NCBI GenBank assembly: GCA_052384575.1
Contig: JBQSUQ010000003.1
Source: JBQSUQ01 sp052384575
GTDB taxonomy: Bacteria > Pseudomonadota > Gammaproteobacteria > Enterobacterales > Pasteurellaceae
Direction: 5' to 3' (one strand)
Length of the DNA: 64,000 nt
The notes under the pieces were generated by a model, which saw only the letters and a program-made list of their open reading frames with translations, ran no database searches and was not told the DNA's origin. Of this stretch, positions 17,388 to 26,832 are shown piece after piece; the stretch's first letter is position 1; the number at the start of each line of letters is the position of its first letter. Made by a program: the position numbers and the translations under genes.

Positions 17388-17421
17388 TTGAAATTAACTG
17401 CTGAATAAATAAGAGAATATT

Positions 17422-18729
17422 ATGGAATATCAAAATAAAAAAGTTACCGTAATTGGTTTAGGTAAAACAGGCTTATCTTGTGTGGATTTCCTGCGTAAAA
17501 AACAAGCCCAAATTCGTGTGATTGATACGAGAACAACCCCAGCTGGCGCTGAACAATTAGGGCAAGATATTCCATTACATACAGGCGGTTTAAATCAACA
17601 ATGGTTATTGGAGAGTGATTTAATCGTCATTAGTCCTGGATTAGCTGTAAAAACACCGGAAATTCAGACCGCACTTAATGCAGGCGTTGAAGTGGTCGGC
17701 GATATTGAATTATTTTGTCGTGAAGCTGATAAACCAATTATTGCTATTACGGGATCGAATGGCAAAAGTACGGTAACGACTTTAGCAACGGAAATGGCAA
17801 AAGCTGATGGCTTACGCGTTGGTATGGGTGGTAATATTGGTATTCCTGCGTTGTCTTTATTAAATGACGATTATGACCTTTATGTGTTAGAGCTATCTAG
17901 TTTCCAGTTAGAAACCACTTACAGTTTAAAAGCGAAATCTGCCACCGTATTAAATATTAGTGAAGATCATATGAATCGCTATGAGGATTTAGAAGATTAT
18001 CGTCAAGCGAAGTTAAAAATTTACCATAATGCAGAAACTGCGGTGATTAATAACGAAGATTTATTAACTAAAGAAGATGATAAACAAAGTGCTAAATATC
18101 AAGTGAGTTTCGCTGAAAATAATGCTGATTATTGGCTGAAAACAGAAAATGGTCAGCAATATTTAATGGCAAAAGATGAAGTGATTTTACCTTGTGATGA
18201 AGTGAAATTAGTGGGGCGTCATAACTACATGAATGCGCTAGCAGCCATTGCATTAGTGAAAGCGGCTGGGGTAAAAAATAACGGAATTTTAACCGCACTT
18301 CGTACGTTCTCTGGTTTGGATCACCGCTTCCAGTTAGCATATTTTAATAATGGCATTCGTTGGATCAATGACAGTAAAGCCACTAATGTGGGCAGTACTG
18401 TTGCGGCTTTAACAGGATTGCAAGTGAAGGGTAAATTGCATTTATTATTGGGTGGTGATGGCAAACAAGCTGATTTCTCTGAGCTCAAAGAATTAGTGAA
18501 TCAACCTCATATTTTCTGCTATTGCTTTGGACAAGATGGTGCTGAATTAGCGAAATTATCACAACAAAGCCAATTATTTGACACGATGGAGCAAGCCATT
18601 AACGCATTGCGCCCTACATTACAATCAGGGGATATTGTTTTATTATCGCCGGCTTGCGCTAGCCTAGATCAATTTAGTTGTTTTGAGCAGCGAGGCGATG
18701 AATTTACACGTTTAGCTAAATTAGCTTAA
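17422..18729 (+). CDS. murD: UDP-MurNAc-L-alanine:D-glutamate ligase
   Basis: Adds D-glutamate to UDP-MurNAc-L-Ala. 435 residues. N-terminal Rossmann motif VIGLGKTGLSCVDFL, ATP loop AITGSNGKSTVTTL near residue 110, central SEDHMNRY, and C-terminal LLGGDGKQADF and LLSPACASLDQF are MurD signatures. It is out of pathway order (after mraY), as in other gamma-proteobacterial dcw clusters. Confidence 0.97.
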   Translation: MEYQNKKVTVIGLGKTGLSCVDFLRKKQAQIRVIDTRTTPAGAEQLGQDIPLHTGGLNQQWLLESDLIVISPGLAVKTPEIQTALNAGVEVVGDIELFCREADKPIIAITGSNGKSTVTTLATEMAKADGLRVGMGGNIGIPALSLLNDDYDLYVLELSSFQLETTYSLKAKSATVLNISEDHMNRYEDLEDYRQAKLKIYHNAETAVINNEDLLTKEDDKQSAKYQVSFAENNADYWLKTENGQQYLMAKDEVILPCDEVKLVGRHNYMNALAAIALVKAAGVKNNGILTALRTFSGLDHRFQLAYFNNGIRWINDSKATNVGSTVAALTGLQVKGKLHLLLGGDGKQADFSELKELVNQPHIFCYCFGQDGAELAKLSQQSQLFDTMEQAINALRPTLQSGDIVLLSPACASLDQFSCFEQRGDEFTRLAKLA

Positions 18730-18741
18730 TTAGGTGATTGA

Positions 18742-19932
18742 ATGCAGTTTATTGAAAATATCAAAGAAGATTATCGCCGTTGGGCAACTATGACCCCAAA
18801 TAATTTACTTTATGATCGCACTTTAATGTGGTTATTTGTTATTTTGTTATTAGTTGGGTTAATTGCGGTAACTTCGGCTTCAATTCCTGTGGGTTCAAGA
18901 CTGCATAATGACGCTTTTTATTTTGCTAAACGAGATGCGGCTTATATCGCCGTTTCTATTTTTACCTGTTATTTCTTTATGAAAATTCCAATGGATCGTT
19001 GGCAGAAATGGCATGTACATATTTTCTTTATTGCTCTTGCGCTGCTTATTTTAGTAGCCATCCCGGGAATTGGTAAAAGCATAAATGGAGCGCGCCGTTG
19101 GATTCCATTGGGTATTATCCAATTCCAGCCTGCTGAATTTGTTAAATTAGCACTGATTTGTTTTTTAGCGGGTTATTTTACCCGTCGTTACAATGAAGTG
19201 CGTAGTCGTAAGTTAAGTTCTGTAAAACCTTTTCTCGTAGTCGGTTTATTCGGACTATTCTTATTAAAACAACCCGATTTAGGCAGTACCATTGTATTAT
19301 TTGTGATTACTTTTGGCTTACTCTTTATTGTTGGTGCGCATTTCTTACAATTTTTAGGTTTGATTGTTCTTGGTATTTTTCTTTTTATTGTACTCGTATT
19401 GAGCTCGCCTTATCGTATCGATCGTATGACTAGTTTTATGGAACCTTTTAAAGATCCTTATGGTAAAGGTTTCCAGTTATCAAATTCCTTAATGGCGTTT
19501 GGACGTGGCGAATTTACGGGCGAAGGGCTAGGTAACTCAATTCAAAAATTGGAATATTTACCTGAAGCCCATACTGACTTTGTTATGGCAGTGGTTGGCG
19601 AAGAGTTTGGCTTACTTGGCGTATTATTTATTGTATTTTTATTAGCGCTACTTATTTTCAAAGCCATGAAAATTGGTAAAGAGTCTCTCTTGCTAGAACA
19701 ACGTTTTAAAGGATTCTTTGCTTTTGGTATCAGCTTTTGGATCTTCTTCCAAGGCTTTGTCAATTTAGGTATGGCGTTAGGTTTGCTACCAACTAAAGGA
19801 TTAACTTTTCCTTTAGTGAGTTATGGTGGTTCAAGTTTGATTATTATGTCGATAAGTATTGCGATCTTGTTACGTATTGATCACGAAAATCGCCTAATGA
19901 GAGGCGGACAAGCTCGATTAAGGGATGATTAA
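18742..19932 (+). CDS. ftsW: Septal peptidoglycan polymerase FtsW (SEDS family)
   Basis: Inner-membrane glycosyltransferase that polymerises lipid II with FtsI at the septum. 396 residues with about ten hydrophobic segments. SEDS signatures seen: GARRWIPLGIIQFQPAEFVK, KQPDLGSTIV, AHTDFVMAVVGEEFGLLG and LPTKGLTFPLVSYGGSSLI. Start ATG 18742 is 12 bases after murD. Confidence 0.96.
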   Translation: MQFIENIKEDYRRWATMTPNNLLYDRTLMWLFVILLLVGLIAVTSASIPVGSRLHNDAFYFAKRDAAYIAVSIFTCYFFMKIPMDRWQKWHVHIFFIALALLILVAIPGIGKSINGARRWIPLGIIQFQPAEFVKLALICFLAGYFTRRYNEVRSRKLSSVKPFLVVGLFGLFLLKQPDLGSTIVLFVITFGLLFIVGAHFLQFLGLIVLGIFLFIVLVLSSPYRIDRMTSFMEPFKDPYGKGFQLSNSLMAFGRGEFTGEGLGNSIQKLEYLPEAHTDFVMAVVGEEFGLLGVLFIVFLLALLIFKAMKIGKESLLLEQRFKGFFAFGISFWIFFQGFVNLGMALGLLPTKGLTFPLVSYGGSSLIIMSISIAILLRIDHENRLMRGGQARLRDD

Positions 19933-19939
19933 GTAAATT

Positions 19940-21010
19940 ATGCAAAATAATTCAGAAAAAAAACGTTTATTAGTTATGGCTGGAGGCACTGGTGGACATG
20001 TGTTTCCAGCTATTGCTGTTGCACTGTATTTACAGCAACAGGGGTGGGAAATTTGTTGGCTTGGTACCGCAGACCGTATGGAAGCACAGCTTGTGCCCAA
20101 ACATGGTATTCCGATTAAATTTATTCAAATTTCAGGGTTACGTGGCAAAGGAATAAAAGCCTTATTAAAAGCACCATTTGCCATTACCAAAGCAGTATTA
20201 CAAGCAAGAGAAATTATTAAAGATTACAAACCACATGCGGTTTTAGGGATGGGGGGATATGTTTCAGGACCGGGTGGCATTGCGGCAAAACTTTGTGGCG
20301 TGCCAGTCATTCTACATGAGCAAAACGCAGTAGCTGGCTTAACGAATCGTTGGTTAGCCAAAATTGCAAAATCAGTGTTACAAGCTTTTCCAACTGCTTT
20401 TCAACAAGCAGAAGTCGTAGGGAATCCAGTGCGTGCTGAATTATTTACAATGCCAGAACCACAGCAACGTTTTGTACAATCAGAAGGTAGATTAAAATTA
20501 TTAGTAGTAGGAGGAAGTCAGGGCGCACGCGTTTTAAATCAATGCATTCCTCAAGTGGTTGCTCGTTTAGCGGATAAATTAGAAGTTCGCCATCAAGTTG
20601 GTGCTAACGCGGTAGAAATGGTAGAATCACTTTACGATGAACAAAGCAAAAGTGCGGTTAAAATTACCGAATTTATTGACAATATGGCTGAGGCTTATGC
20701 TTGGGCTGATTTAGTTATTTGCCGTTCTGGTGCTTTAACAGTCTGTGAATTAGCTGCGGTGGGAACGCCTGCGATTTTTGTTCCGTTCCGACACAAAGAC
20801 AGACAACAGTATTTGAACGCCAAATATTTGGCTGATGTAGGTGCGGCTAAGATTGTAGAACAGGCTGATTTAAATGCAGATATTTTGGTGGATTTAATTA
20901 ATCAGTTAGATCGTGAGAAATTGTTACAGATGGCAGAGCGAGCGAAAGCTATGGCTACGCCTCATTCTGCACAACGCGTAGCAGAAGTGATTATGGCGAA
21001 TGCGAACTAA
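19940..21010 (+). CDS. murG: UDP-GlcNAc:lipid I GlcNAc transferase MurG
   Basis: Peripheral membrane GT28 enzyme converting lipid I to lipid II. 356 residues. N-terminal glycine loop VMAGGTGGHVFPAIAVA (about residues 14-30), LGMGGYVSGPGG, LHEQNAVAGLTN, VVGGSQGARVLNQ and the C-terminal CRSGALTVCELAAVG are MurG hallmarks. Only seven bases separate it from ftsW and the Shine-Dalgarno is weak, suggesting translational coupling. Confidence 0.97.
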   Translation: MQNNSEKKRLLVMAGGTGGHVFPAIAVALYLQQQGWEICWLGTADRMEAQLVPKHGIPIKFIQISGLRGKGIKALLKAPFAITKAVLQAREIIKDYKPHAVLGMGGYVSGPGGIAAKLCGVPVILHEQNAVAGLTNRWLAKIAKSVLQAFPTAFQQAEVVGNPVRAELFTMPEPQQRFVQSEGRLKLLVVGGSQGARVLNQCIPQVVARLADKLEVRHQVGANAVEMVESLYDEQSKSAVKITEFIDNMAEAYAWADLVICRSGALTVCELAAVGTPAIFVPFRHKDRQQYLNAKYLADVGAAKIVEQADLNADILVDLINQLDREKLLQMAERAKAMATPHSAQRVAEVIMANAN

Positions 21011-21034
21011 CGAGTAAATAAAGTGAGAAAATAA

Positions 21035-22465
21035 ATGAAACAACGACAAGAAAAAATTAGACAGGCAGTGCCAAGTATGCGCCGCGTAAAACAAATTCAT
21101 TTTGTGGGAATTGGCGGTGCAGGGATGGGCGGTATTGCTGAAGTGCTATTGAATGAAGGCTATACCGTAACAGGTTCTGATATTGCAGAAAGTGCGGTGA
21201 CAAATCGTTTAATTTCTTTAGGTGCAAAGATTTATTTTTCTCATCAAGCGGAAAATGTGCTTAATGCGAGTGTTGTAGTAGTTTCAAGTGCCATTAAACA
21301 AGATAATGTGGAAGTGGTTGCGGCACATGAAAAGCGCATTCCTGTCATTCAACGCGCGCAAATGTTAGCAGAAATTATGCGTTTCCGTCATGGTATTGCT
21401 ATTGCGGGAACACATGGCAAAACCACAACAACGGCAATGATCTCAATGATTTATACTCAAGCAGGATTAGATCCAACTTTCGTTAATGGTGGTTTAGTCA
21501 AATCCGCAGGCACTAATGCGTATTTAGGTGCAAGCCGTTATTTAATTGCAGAAGCAGATGAAAGTGATGCTTCTTTCCTACATTTACAGCCAATGGTTTC
21601 TGTGGTGACTAACATTGAGCCAGATCATATGGAAACTTACCATGGCGATTTTGAAGAAATGAAACGCACTTATGTGAATTTCTTACATAATTTACCATTT
21701 TATGGTTTAGCTGTTATGTGTGCGGATGATAATGTGCTAATGGATTTAGTGCCTCAAGTGGGACGCCAAGTGATTACTTATGGTTTTAGCGAAAAAGCAG
21801 ATTATCGTATTGAAAATTATGAACAAACTGGTTTTCAGGGACATTATGATGTGGTTACGCCAACTGGCGAGCGCATTAACGTATTGCTCAATGTACCTGG
21901 AAAACACAATGCGTTAAATGCTACAGCTGCTTTAGCGGTAGCAAAAGAAGAAGGCATTGATAATGTAGCGATTTTAGCTGCTTTAGCGGATTTCCAAGGT
22001 GCAGGTCGTCGTTTCGATCAATTGGGTGAATTTATTCGTCCAAATGGAAAAGTGATGTTGGTGGATGATTATGGTCATCACCCAACAGAAGTGGGCGTGA
22101 CTATTCAAGCGGCTCGCTCTGGTTGGACTGATAAACGCATTGTGATGATTTTCCAACCACATCGTTATTCGCGCACTCGAGATTTATTTGACGACTTTGT
22201 ACAAGTGTTATCACAAGTCGATGCGCTGATTTTATTAGATGTGTATGCGGCTGGCGAGCAACCTATTGCTGGGGCGGATAGCCGTTCTTTAGCTCGTTCC
22301 ATCCGCAATTTAGGCAAAGTTGATCCAATCTTTGTAGCTGATCATAATCAGCTAGCAGAAATTATGGATCAAGTTTTACAAGATGGCGATTTGATTTTGT
22401 CGCAAGGTGCTGGCAATGTGACCAAACTTTCTCGTCAATTAGCAGAACAATGGAGTAAAGCGTAA
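21035..22465 (+). CDS. murC: UDP-MurNAc:L-alanine ligase
   Basis: First amino-acid ligase of the precursor pathway. 476 residues. Rossmann loop FVGIGGAGMGGIAEVLL, ATP loop AGTHGKTTTTAMIS near residue 128, EADESDASFLHLQP, and VDDYGHHPTEV plus FQPHRYSRTRDLFDDF near the C-terminus identify MurC. 24 bases after murG, 41 before ddlB. Confidence 0.98.
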   Translation: MKQRQEKIRQAVPSMRRVKQIHFVGIGGAGMGGIAEVLLNEGYTVTGSDIAESAVTNRLISLGAKIYFSHQAENVLNASVVVVSSAIKQDNVEVVAAHEKRIPVIQRAQMLAEIMRFRHGIAIAGTHGKTTTTAMISMIYTQAGLDPTFVNGGLVKSAGTNAYLGASRYLIAEADESDASFLHLQPMVSVVTNIEPDHMETYHGDFEEMKRTYVNFLHNLPFYGLAVMCADDNVLMDLVPQVGRQVITYGFSEKADYRIENYEQTGFQGHYDVVTPTGERINVLLNVPGKHNALNATAALAVAKEEGIDNVAILAALADFQGAGRRFDQLGEFIRPNGKVMLVDDYGHHPTEVGVTIQAARSGWTDKRIVMIFQPHRYSRTRDLFDDFVQVLSQVDALILLDVYAAGEQPIAGADSRSLARSIRNLGKVDPIFVADHNQLAEIMDQVLQDGDLILSQGAGNVTKLSRQLAEQWSKA

Positions 22466-22506
22466 TAGACCGCGCTTAGTGAATCGATAATTCAGGATTA
22501 ATAAAA

Positions 22507-23430
22507 ATGAAACAATTAAAACAACAAAAAATCGCAGTATTATTAGGCGGAACTTCTGCTGAACGAGATGTGTCATTAAATTCTGGTGCTGCGGTATTAG
22601 ATGCTTTGCGTAACCAAGGTTACGATGCTCATCCAATTGATCCAAAAGAAGTGGAAGTAGCGACATTAAAACAACAAGGATTTGACCGCGCTTTTAATAT
22701 TTTGCATGGACGTGGTGGTGAAGATGGTGTTGTGCAAGGAGTTTTAGAACAAATTGGTTTACCTTATACCGGCTGTGGTGTGATGACTTCGGCATTAACC
22801 ATGGACAAAATGCGCACAAAAATGTTGTGGAAAGGTTTTGGTTTGCCTATTGCGGATATGGAAATTGTCACAAAAGACACCGCGCTTTCTTTAGATCCTG
22901 AAGCTGTGGTAGCGCGTTTAGGTTTACCTTTAATGGTGAAACCATCTCGCGAAGGTTCAAGTGTTGGCTTGACTAAAGTTAAGGCTGTAACCGAATTAAA
23001 ACAGGCTGTCGATATTGCTTTGCAGCATGATGATACGGTGCTAATCGAAGAATGGTTGGCCGGTGACGAATTGACGGTGCCAGTTTTAGGTGGCGAAGTG
23101 TTGCCTGCGGTACAGATCGTACCTGAAGGCGAATTTTATGATTATAATGCTAAATATATTTCAGATAACACAAAATACATTTGCCCAATGCCTTTAAGTG
23201 AGGAACGTTGGCAAGAATTAAAAACCTTAGTGAAACGAGCTTATGATGTGGTTGGTTGTCGTGGTTGGAGCCGTATTGATGTGATGACAGACGCACAAGG
23301 TCGTTTTCGTTTAGTAGAAGTGAATACAACGCCGGGCATGACAAGTCATAGTTTATTTCCAAAATCAGCAGCAACAGTAGGATATTCATTTGAACAGCTT
23401 GTTGAACGAATTTTGGAGTTGAGTGTTTAA
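22507..23430 (+). CDS. ddlB: D-alanine:D-alanine ligase B
   Basis: Makes D-Ala-D-Ala for MurF. 307 residues, ATP-grasp fold. N-terminal VLLGGTSAERDVSLNSG, PYTGCGVMTSALTMDKMRTK, PLMVKPSREGSSVGLTKV and the C-terminal VEVNTTPGMTSHSLFPKSA are family signatures. TAA overlaps the ftsQ ATG by one base (TAATG), so translation is coupled. Confidence 0.97.
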   Translation: MKQLKQQKIAVLLGGTSAERDVSLNSGAAVLDALRNQGYDAHPIDPKEVEVATLKQQGFDRAFNILHGRGGEDGVVQGVLEQIGLPYTGCGVMTSALTMDKMRTKMLWKGFGLPIADMEIVTKDTALSLDPEAVVARLGLPLMVKPSREGSSVGLTKVKAVTELKQAVDIALQHDDTVLIEEWLAGDELTVPVLGGEVLPAVQIVPEGEFYDYNAKYISDNTKYICPMPLSEERWQELKTLVKRAYDVVGCRGWSRIDVMTDAQGRFRLVEVNTTPGMTSHSLFPKSAATVGYSFEQLVERILELSV

Positions 23431-24200
23431 TGGCTGTAATTAAGCATAAACCAAAACAAAGCAGTATTAAGTTACCGCATTTTGAATGGAAAAATATTAT
23501 TCAAGTAAAACCATTGTTATTATTGTTTTCTTGCGTTATGGCTTATTATGTTTATGCAAACTGGAATAGTTGGTTAGAAAAACTGGATGATCGCCCAATT
23601 AGTTCTTTCGCTTTATTAGGTAAACCGCAATATACTACCCATGCGGATATTCGAGATCGTATTCTAAGTATGCTTGAGCTCAAAGGTTTCTTTGGACAAG
23701 ATGTGAATAAAGTGCGCCAACAAATTGAAATGATGCCTTGGATTAAGGGGGCGGTTGTGCGCAAGATTTGGCCTGATAAAGTGAGCGTGATTGTTTCCGA
23801 ATATATGCCTATTGCTTATTGGAATAAGGATCAGTTATTGTCTAGCGATGGCACAATTTTTCAATTACCTTTTGATAAATTGACCAAAACGGATATGCCG
23901 CGTTTGTTTGGACCTGATTATCAAAGTGCGGTTGTTTTAGAAGCTTGGCATAAAATTTACGCAGATCTGAAGGATAAAGCGTTAAATTTAAAAACATTAT
24001 CCATTGACGAACGTGGCTCTTGGGAGGTCATGCTAGATAATGATATTATTCTCAAATTAGGAAAAGGCGAGTGGAAAAGTAAGATTGATCGTTTTGTGAC
24101 TATCTTTCCACAAATTGAAGTACCTGAGAATAAAAAAATTAACTATGTTGATTTAAGATATAAAGTTGGCGCAGCGGTAAATTTTACTGATGCACGTTAA
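23430..24200 (+). CDS. ftsQ: Cell division protein FtsQ
   Basis: Bitopic divisome protein that binds FtsB/FtsL. 256 residues: short cytoplasmic part, membrane segment (PLLLLFSCVMAYYVYANW, about 28-45), then a POTRA domain beginning around FALLGKPQYTTHADIRD with the typical MMPWIKGAVVRKIWPDKVSV segment, and a beta domain. First base is shared with the ddlB stop. Confidence 0.95.
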   Translation: MAVIKHKPKQSSIKLPHFEWKNIIQVKPLLLLFSCVMAYYVYANWNSWLEKLDDRPISSFALLGKPQYTTHADIRDRILSMLELKGFFGQDVNKVRQQIEMMPWIKGAVVRKIWPDKVSVIVSEYMPIAYWNKDQLLSSDGTIFQLPFDKLTKTDMPRLFGPDYQSAVVLEAWHKIYADLKDKALNLKTLSIDERGSWEVMLDNDIILKLGKGEWKSKIDRFVTIFPQIEVPENKKINYVDLRYKVGAAVNFTDAR

Positions 24201-24227
24201 ATAAGAATAGAATAGTGAAGTGATAAA

Positions 24228-25520
24228 ATGGCAAAAATCGTAGATTCAAAAATGGTTGTAGGATTAGAAGTCGGCACCTCAAAAGTTGTGGCTATTGTAG
24301 GTGAAGTCTTGAGTGATGGTGTTATTAATGTGTTGGGCTATGGCAGTTGTCCATCGAAAGGCATTGATAAAGGTAATATCACTGATCTTAATGCTGTTGT
24401 GAAATCTATTCAGCGTGCGATTGAAAATGCGGAAGCTGTTGCTGATTGCCAAATTATTTCTGTTACTCTGTCTATTTCAGGCGAGCATATTCAGAGTTTA
24501 AACGAAAGTGGTTTTGTGCCAATTGTTGATAATGAAGTGACACAAGACGAAATCGATTCTGCTATGCATACAGCAAGTTCAGTAAAATTACCTGAAGGTT
24601 TATCCTTATTGCATGTGATTCCACAGGAATACTCAGTAGATAAGCAACAAAATATTAAAAATCCATTGGGTTTACAAGGTGTCCGTTTAACTGCGCAAGC
24701 ACATTTAATTGGTTGTCATCAAGCTTGGTTAAATAATTTACAAAAAGCCGTTGAAATGTGCGGTTTGAAAGTGGATCAAATTGTCTTTTCAGGCTTAGCA
24801 TCAACTTATTCTGTGCTTGATGAAGAAGATAAAGATCTTGGTGTTTGTATGATCGATTTCGGTGGTGGCTCCATGAATATCATGGTTTACACCAACGGTG
24901 CATTACGTTACAGCAAGGTTGTCCCTTATGGTGGTAATGATATTACAGATTATGTAGCGCAAAGTTTAACGACTTCTCGTGGTGAAGCGGAAAATATTAA
25001 AATTACCTATGGAAGTGCGGTCAAACCAAATGAAGATTTAGCGGAACAATTTGCTAAGAAGAGAGTCGAAGTAATGGGGTTAGGCGGAACTGCCTCTCGT
25101 ACCTTTACAAAAGCACAAATTGTGGATGTAACATCAAGATGTTATAGCGATTTTTTACGTGTAGTGCAAAATGAATTAGTAAAATTACGCCATGAATTAA
25201 TTGCAAAAGGCGTGAAAGCAGACCTTATTGCTGGTGTAGTACTTACGGGTGGTTCTTCAAATATGGATCAAATCGCTAAATGTGCGAGTGAAATTTTTGG
25301 CTCTCATGTTCGTATCGGCTACCCTAAAAATATTGCTGGGTTGACTGATTATGTTAATAAACCTCAATATGCAACAGTGCTTGGTTTATTACAGTATAGT
25401 TTTTATAACAATGAAGAAGATGCACCAATTTTTGGACCCTCTGTGAATGAAGACGGTATTTTAGGCAAAACTTGGGGTGGAATTAAGAAAATTTTGAATA
25501 AAGTGAAATCAGAATTTTGA
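24228..25520 (+). CDS. ftsA: Cell division protein FtsA
   Basis: Actin-like ATPase that tethers FtsZ to the membrane. 430 residues. VGLEVGTSKVVAIVGEV is the phosphate-1 loop, MIDFGGGSMNIMVY phosphate-2, and VVLTGGSSNMDQI the adenosine motif. The C-terminal WGGIKKILNKVKSEF is an amphipathic membrane-targeting helix. ftsZ follows after an 82-base gap. Confidence 0.97.
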   Translation: MAKIVDSKMVVGLEVGTSKVVAIVGEVLSDGVINVLGYGSCPSKGIDKGNITDLNAVVKSIQRAIENAEAVADCQIISVTLSISGEHIQSLNESGFVPIVDNEVTQDEIDSAMHTASSVKLPEGLSLLHVIPQEYSVDKQQNIKNPLGLQGVRLTAQAHLIGCHQAWLNNLQKAVEMCGLKVDQIVFSGLASTYSVLDEEDKDLGVCMIDFGGGSMNIMVYTNGALRYSKVVPYGGNDITDYVAQSLTTSRGEAENIKITYGSAVKPNEDLAEQFAKKRVEVMGLGGTASRTFTKAQIVDVTSRCYSDFLRVVQNELVKLRHELIAKGVKADLIAGVVLTGGSSNMDQIAKCASEIFGSHVRIGYPKNIAGLTDYVNKPQYATVLGLLQYSFYNNEEDAPIFGPSVNEDGILGKTWGGIKKILNKVKSEF

Positions 25521-25602
25521 TAATTTCTGCTTTTTCATCTACAATAGGAAGAATTTTAGAATAATTTAAATGTTAGGGCGCCTAGCATTACGGAGAATAC
25601 AA

Positions 25603-26796
25603 ATGTTTGAACCTGTACAATATGATTTTGATGATGAAGTCGGTCGCACGCTGATCAAAGTTGTCGGTGTTGGCGGTGGTGGCGGTAATGCTGTAAACCA
25701 CATGGTTGATAATATGCTCAACAACGGCGGTGTCCTTCTTGGTGAAGATACTATGATTAGTGATGAGCATGGGGAAATTATTTTCTATGCAGTCAATACT
25801 GACGCTCAAGCGTTACGTAAAAGTAAGGTTCAACAAACAGTTCAAATTGGTGCCAATACAACCCGAGGATTAGGGGCTGGTGCAAACCCTAATGTGGGGC
25901 GTCAAGCAGCTGAAGATGATCAGGACGCTATCCGTAATATGTTAGAAGGTGCTGATATGGTATTTATTGCTGCTGGTATGGGCGGTGGTACAGGTACAGG
26001 TGCTGCTCCTATCGTGGCGCAAGTAGCGAGAGAACTTGGTATTCTTACTGTTGCTGTAGTGACAAAACCTTTCTCTTTTGAAGGTAAAAAACGCATGGCG
26101 TTTGCTGAATTAGGTATTAAAGAATTATCTAAACATGTGGATTCGTTAATTATTATTCCTAACGAAAAATTATTAAAAGTATTAGGTAAAAATACAACAT
26201 TAGTTCAAGCATTCTCTGCGGTAAATGATATCTTACGTAATGCGGTAAGTGGTATTTCAGATATGATTACCTCTCCAGGTTTAATTAACGTGGACTTTGC
26301 GGACGTACGTACCGTTATGTCTGAAATGGGACGTGCAATGATGGGGGCAGGTATTGCTCAAGGTTCACCAAGCGATGGTCGAGCAGAAAAAGCAGCGCAA
26401 GAAGCAGTTGCAAGTCCATTACTTGAAGATGTTGATCTCTCAGGTGCGAAAGGTGTGTTAGTAAATATTACTTCTGGCATGGATTTAGGTTTAGATGAAT
26501 TCTATACAGTGGGTGATACCATTCGTGCTTTTGCATCTGAAGATGCGACTGTGGTTGTTGGTACGACTTTAGTACCAGAAATGGTAGATGAAATTCGAGT
26601 GACTATTGTTGCAACAGGAATTGGTGATGATGAACCTGTTAGTCAAATTCAACCACCTCCGCGTATTCCTCAAGACACTCCAAGTCAAGTGGAGAATAGA
26701 GTAGCTCAGGATGTGCCAGAAGTGTTGAAGAAGCCAACTAGCCTAGGCAACAATGATATTTTTAAACCTGCATTCTTACGTGGGAATAATAACTAA
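25603..26796 (+). CDS. ftsZ: Cell division GTPase FtsZ
   Basis: Tubulin-like GTPase that forms the Z ring. Start taken at ATG 25603 (CGGAG seven to eleven bases upstream; MFEPVQYDF matches the E. coli MFEP start); an in-frame ATG at 25570 adds 11 unsupported residues. 397 residues. GTP-binding GGGTGTGAAP, KVVGVGGGGGNAVNHM and the T7-loop region NVDFADVRTVMSEMG are intact. Compared with E. coli there are about 17 extra residues after HMV (around residues 40-57) before FYAVNTDAQAL. The linker is short and the C-terminal FtsA/ZipA-binding peptide reads DIFKPAFLRGNNN. Confidence 0.97.
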   Translation: MFEPVQYDFDDEVGRTLIKVVGVGGGGGNAVNHMVDNMLNNGGVLLGEDTMISDEHGEIIFYAVNTDAQALRKSKVQQTVQIGANTTRGLGAGANPNVGRQAAEDDQDAIRNMLEGADMVFIAAGMGGGTGTGAAPIVAQVARELGILTVAVVTKPFSFEGKKRMAFAELGIKELSKHVDSLIIIPNEKLLKVLGKNTTLVQAFSAVNDILRNAVSGISDMITSPGLINVDFADVRTVMSEMGRAMMGAGIAQGSPSDGRAEKAAQEAVASPLLEDVDLSGAKGVLVNITSGMDLGLDEFYTVGDTIRAFASEDATVVVGTTLVPEMVDEIRVTIVATGIGDDEPVSQIQPPPRIPQDTPSQVENRVAQDVPEVLKKPTSLGNNDIFKPAFLRGNNN

Positions 26797-26832
26797 TATA
26801 AACAACTTAAGTTTATAAAGTTGAGACAAATT

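Noticed and set aside
23430..25602. Possible terminator between ftsA and ftsZ
   Set aside because: The gap 25521-25602 has only a weak TAGGGCGCCTA near-palindrome and no stem with T-run.
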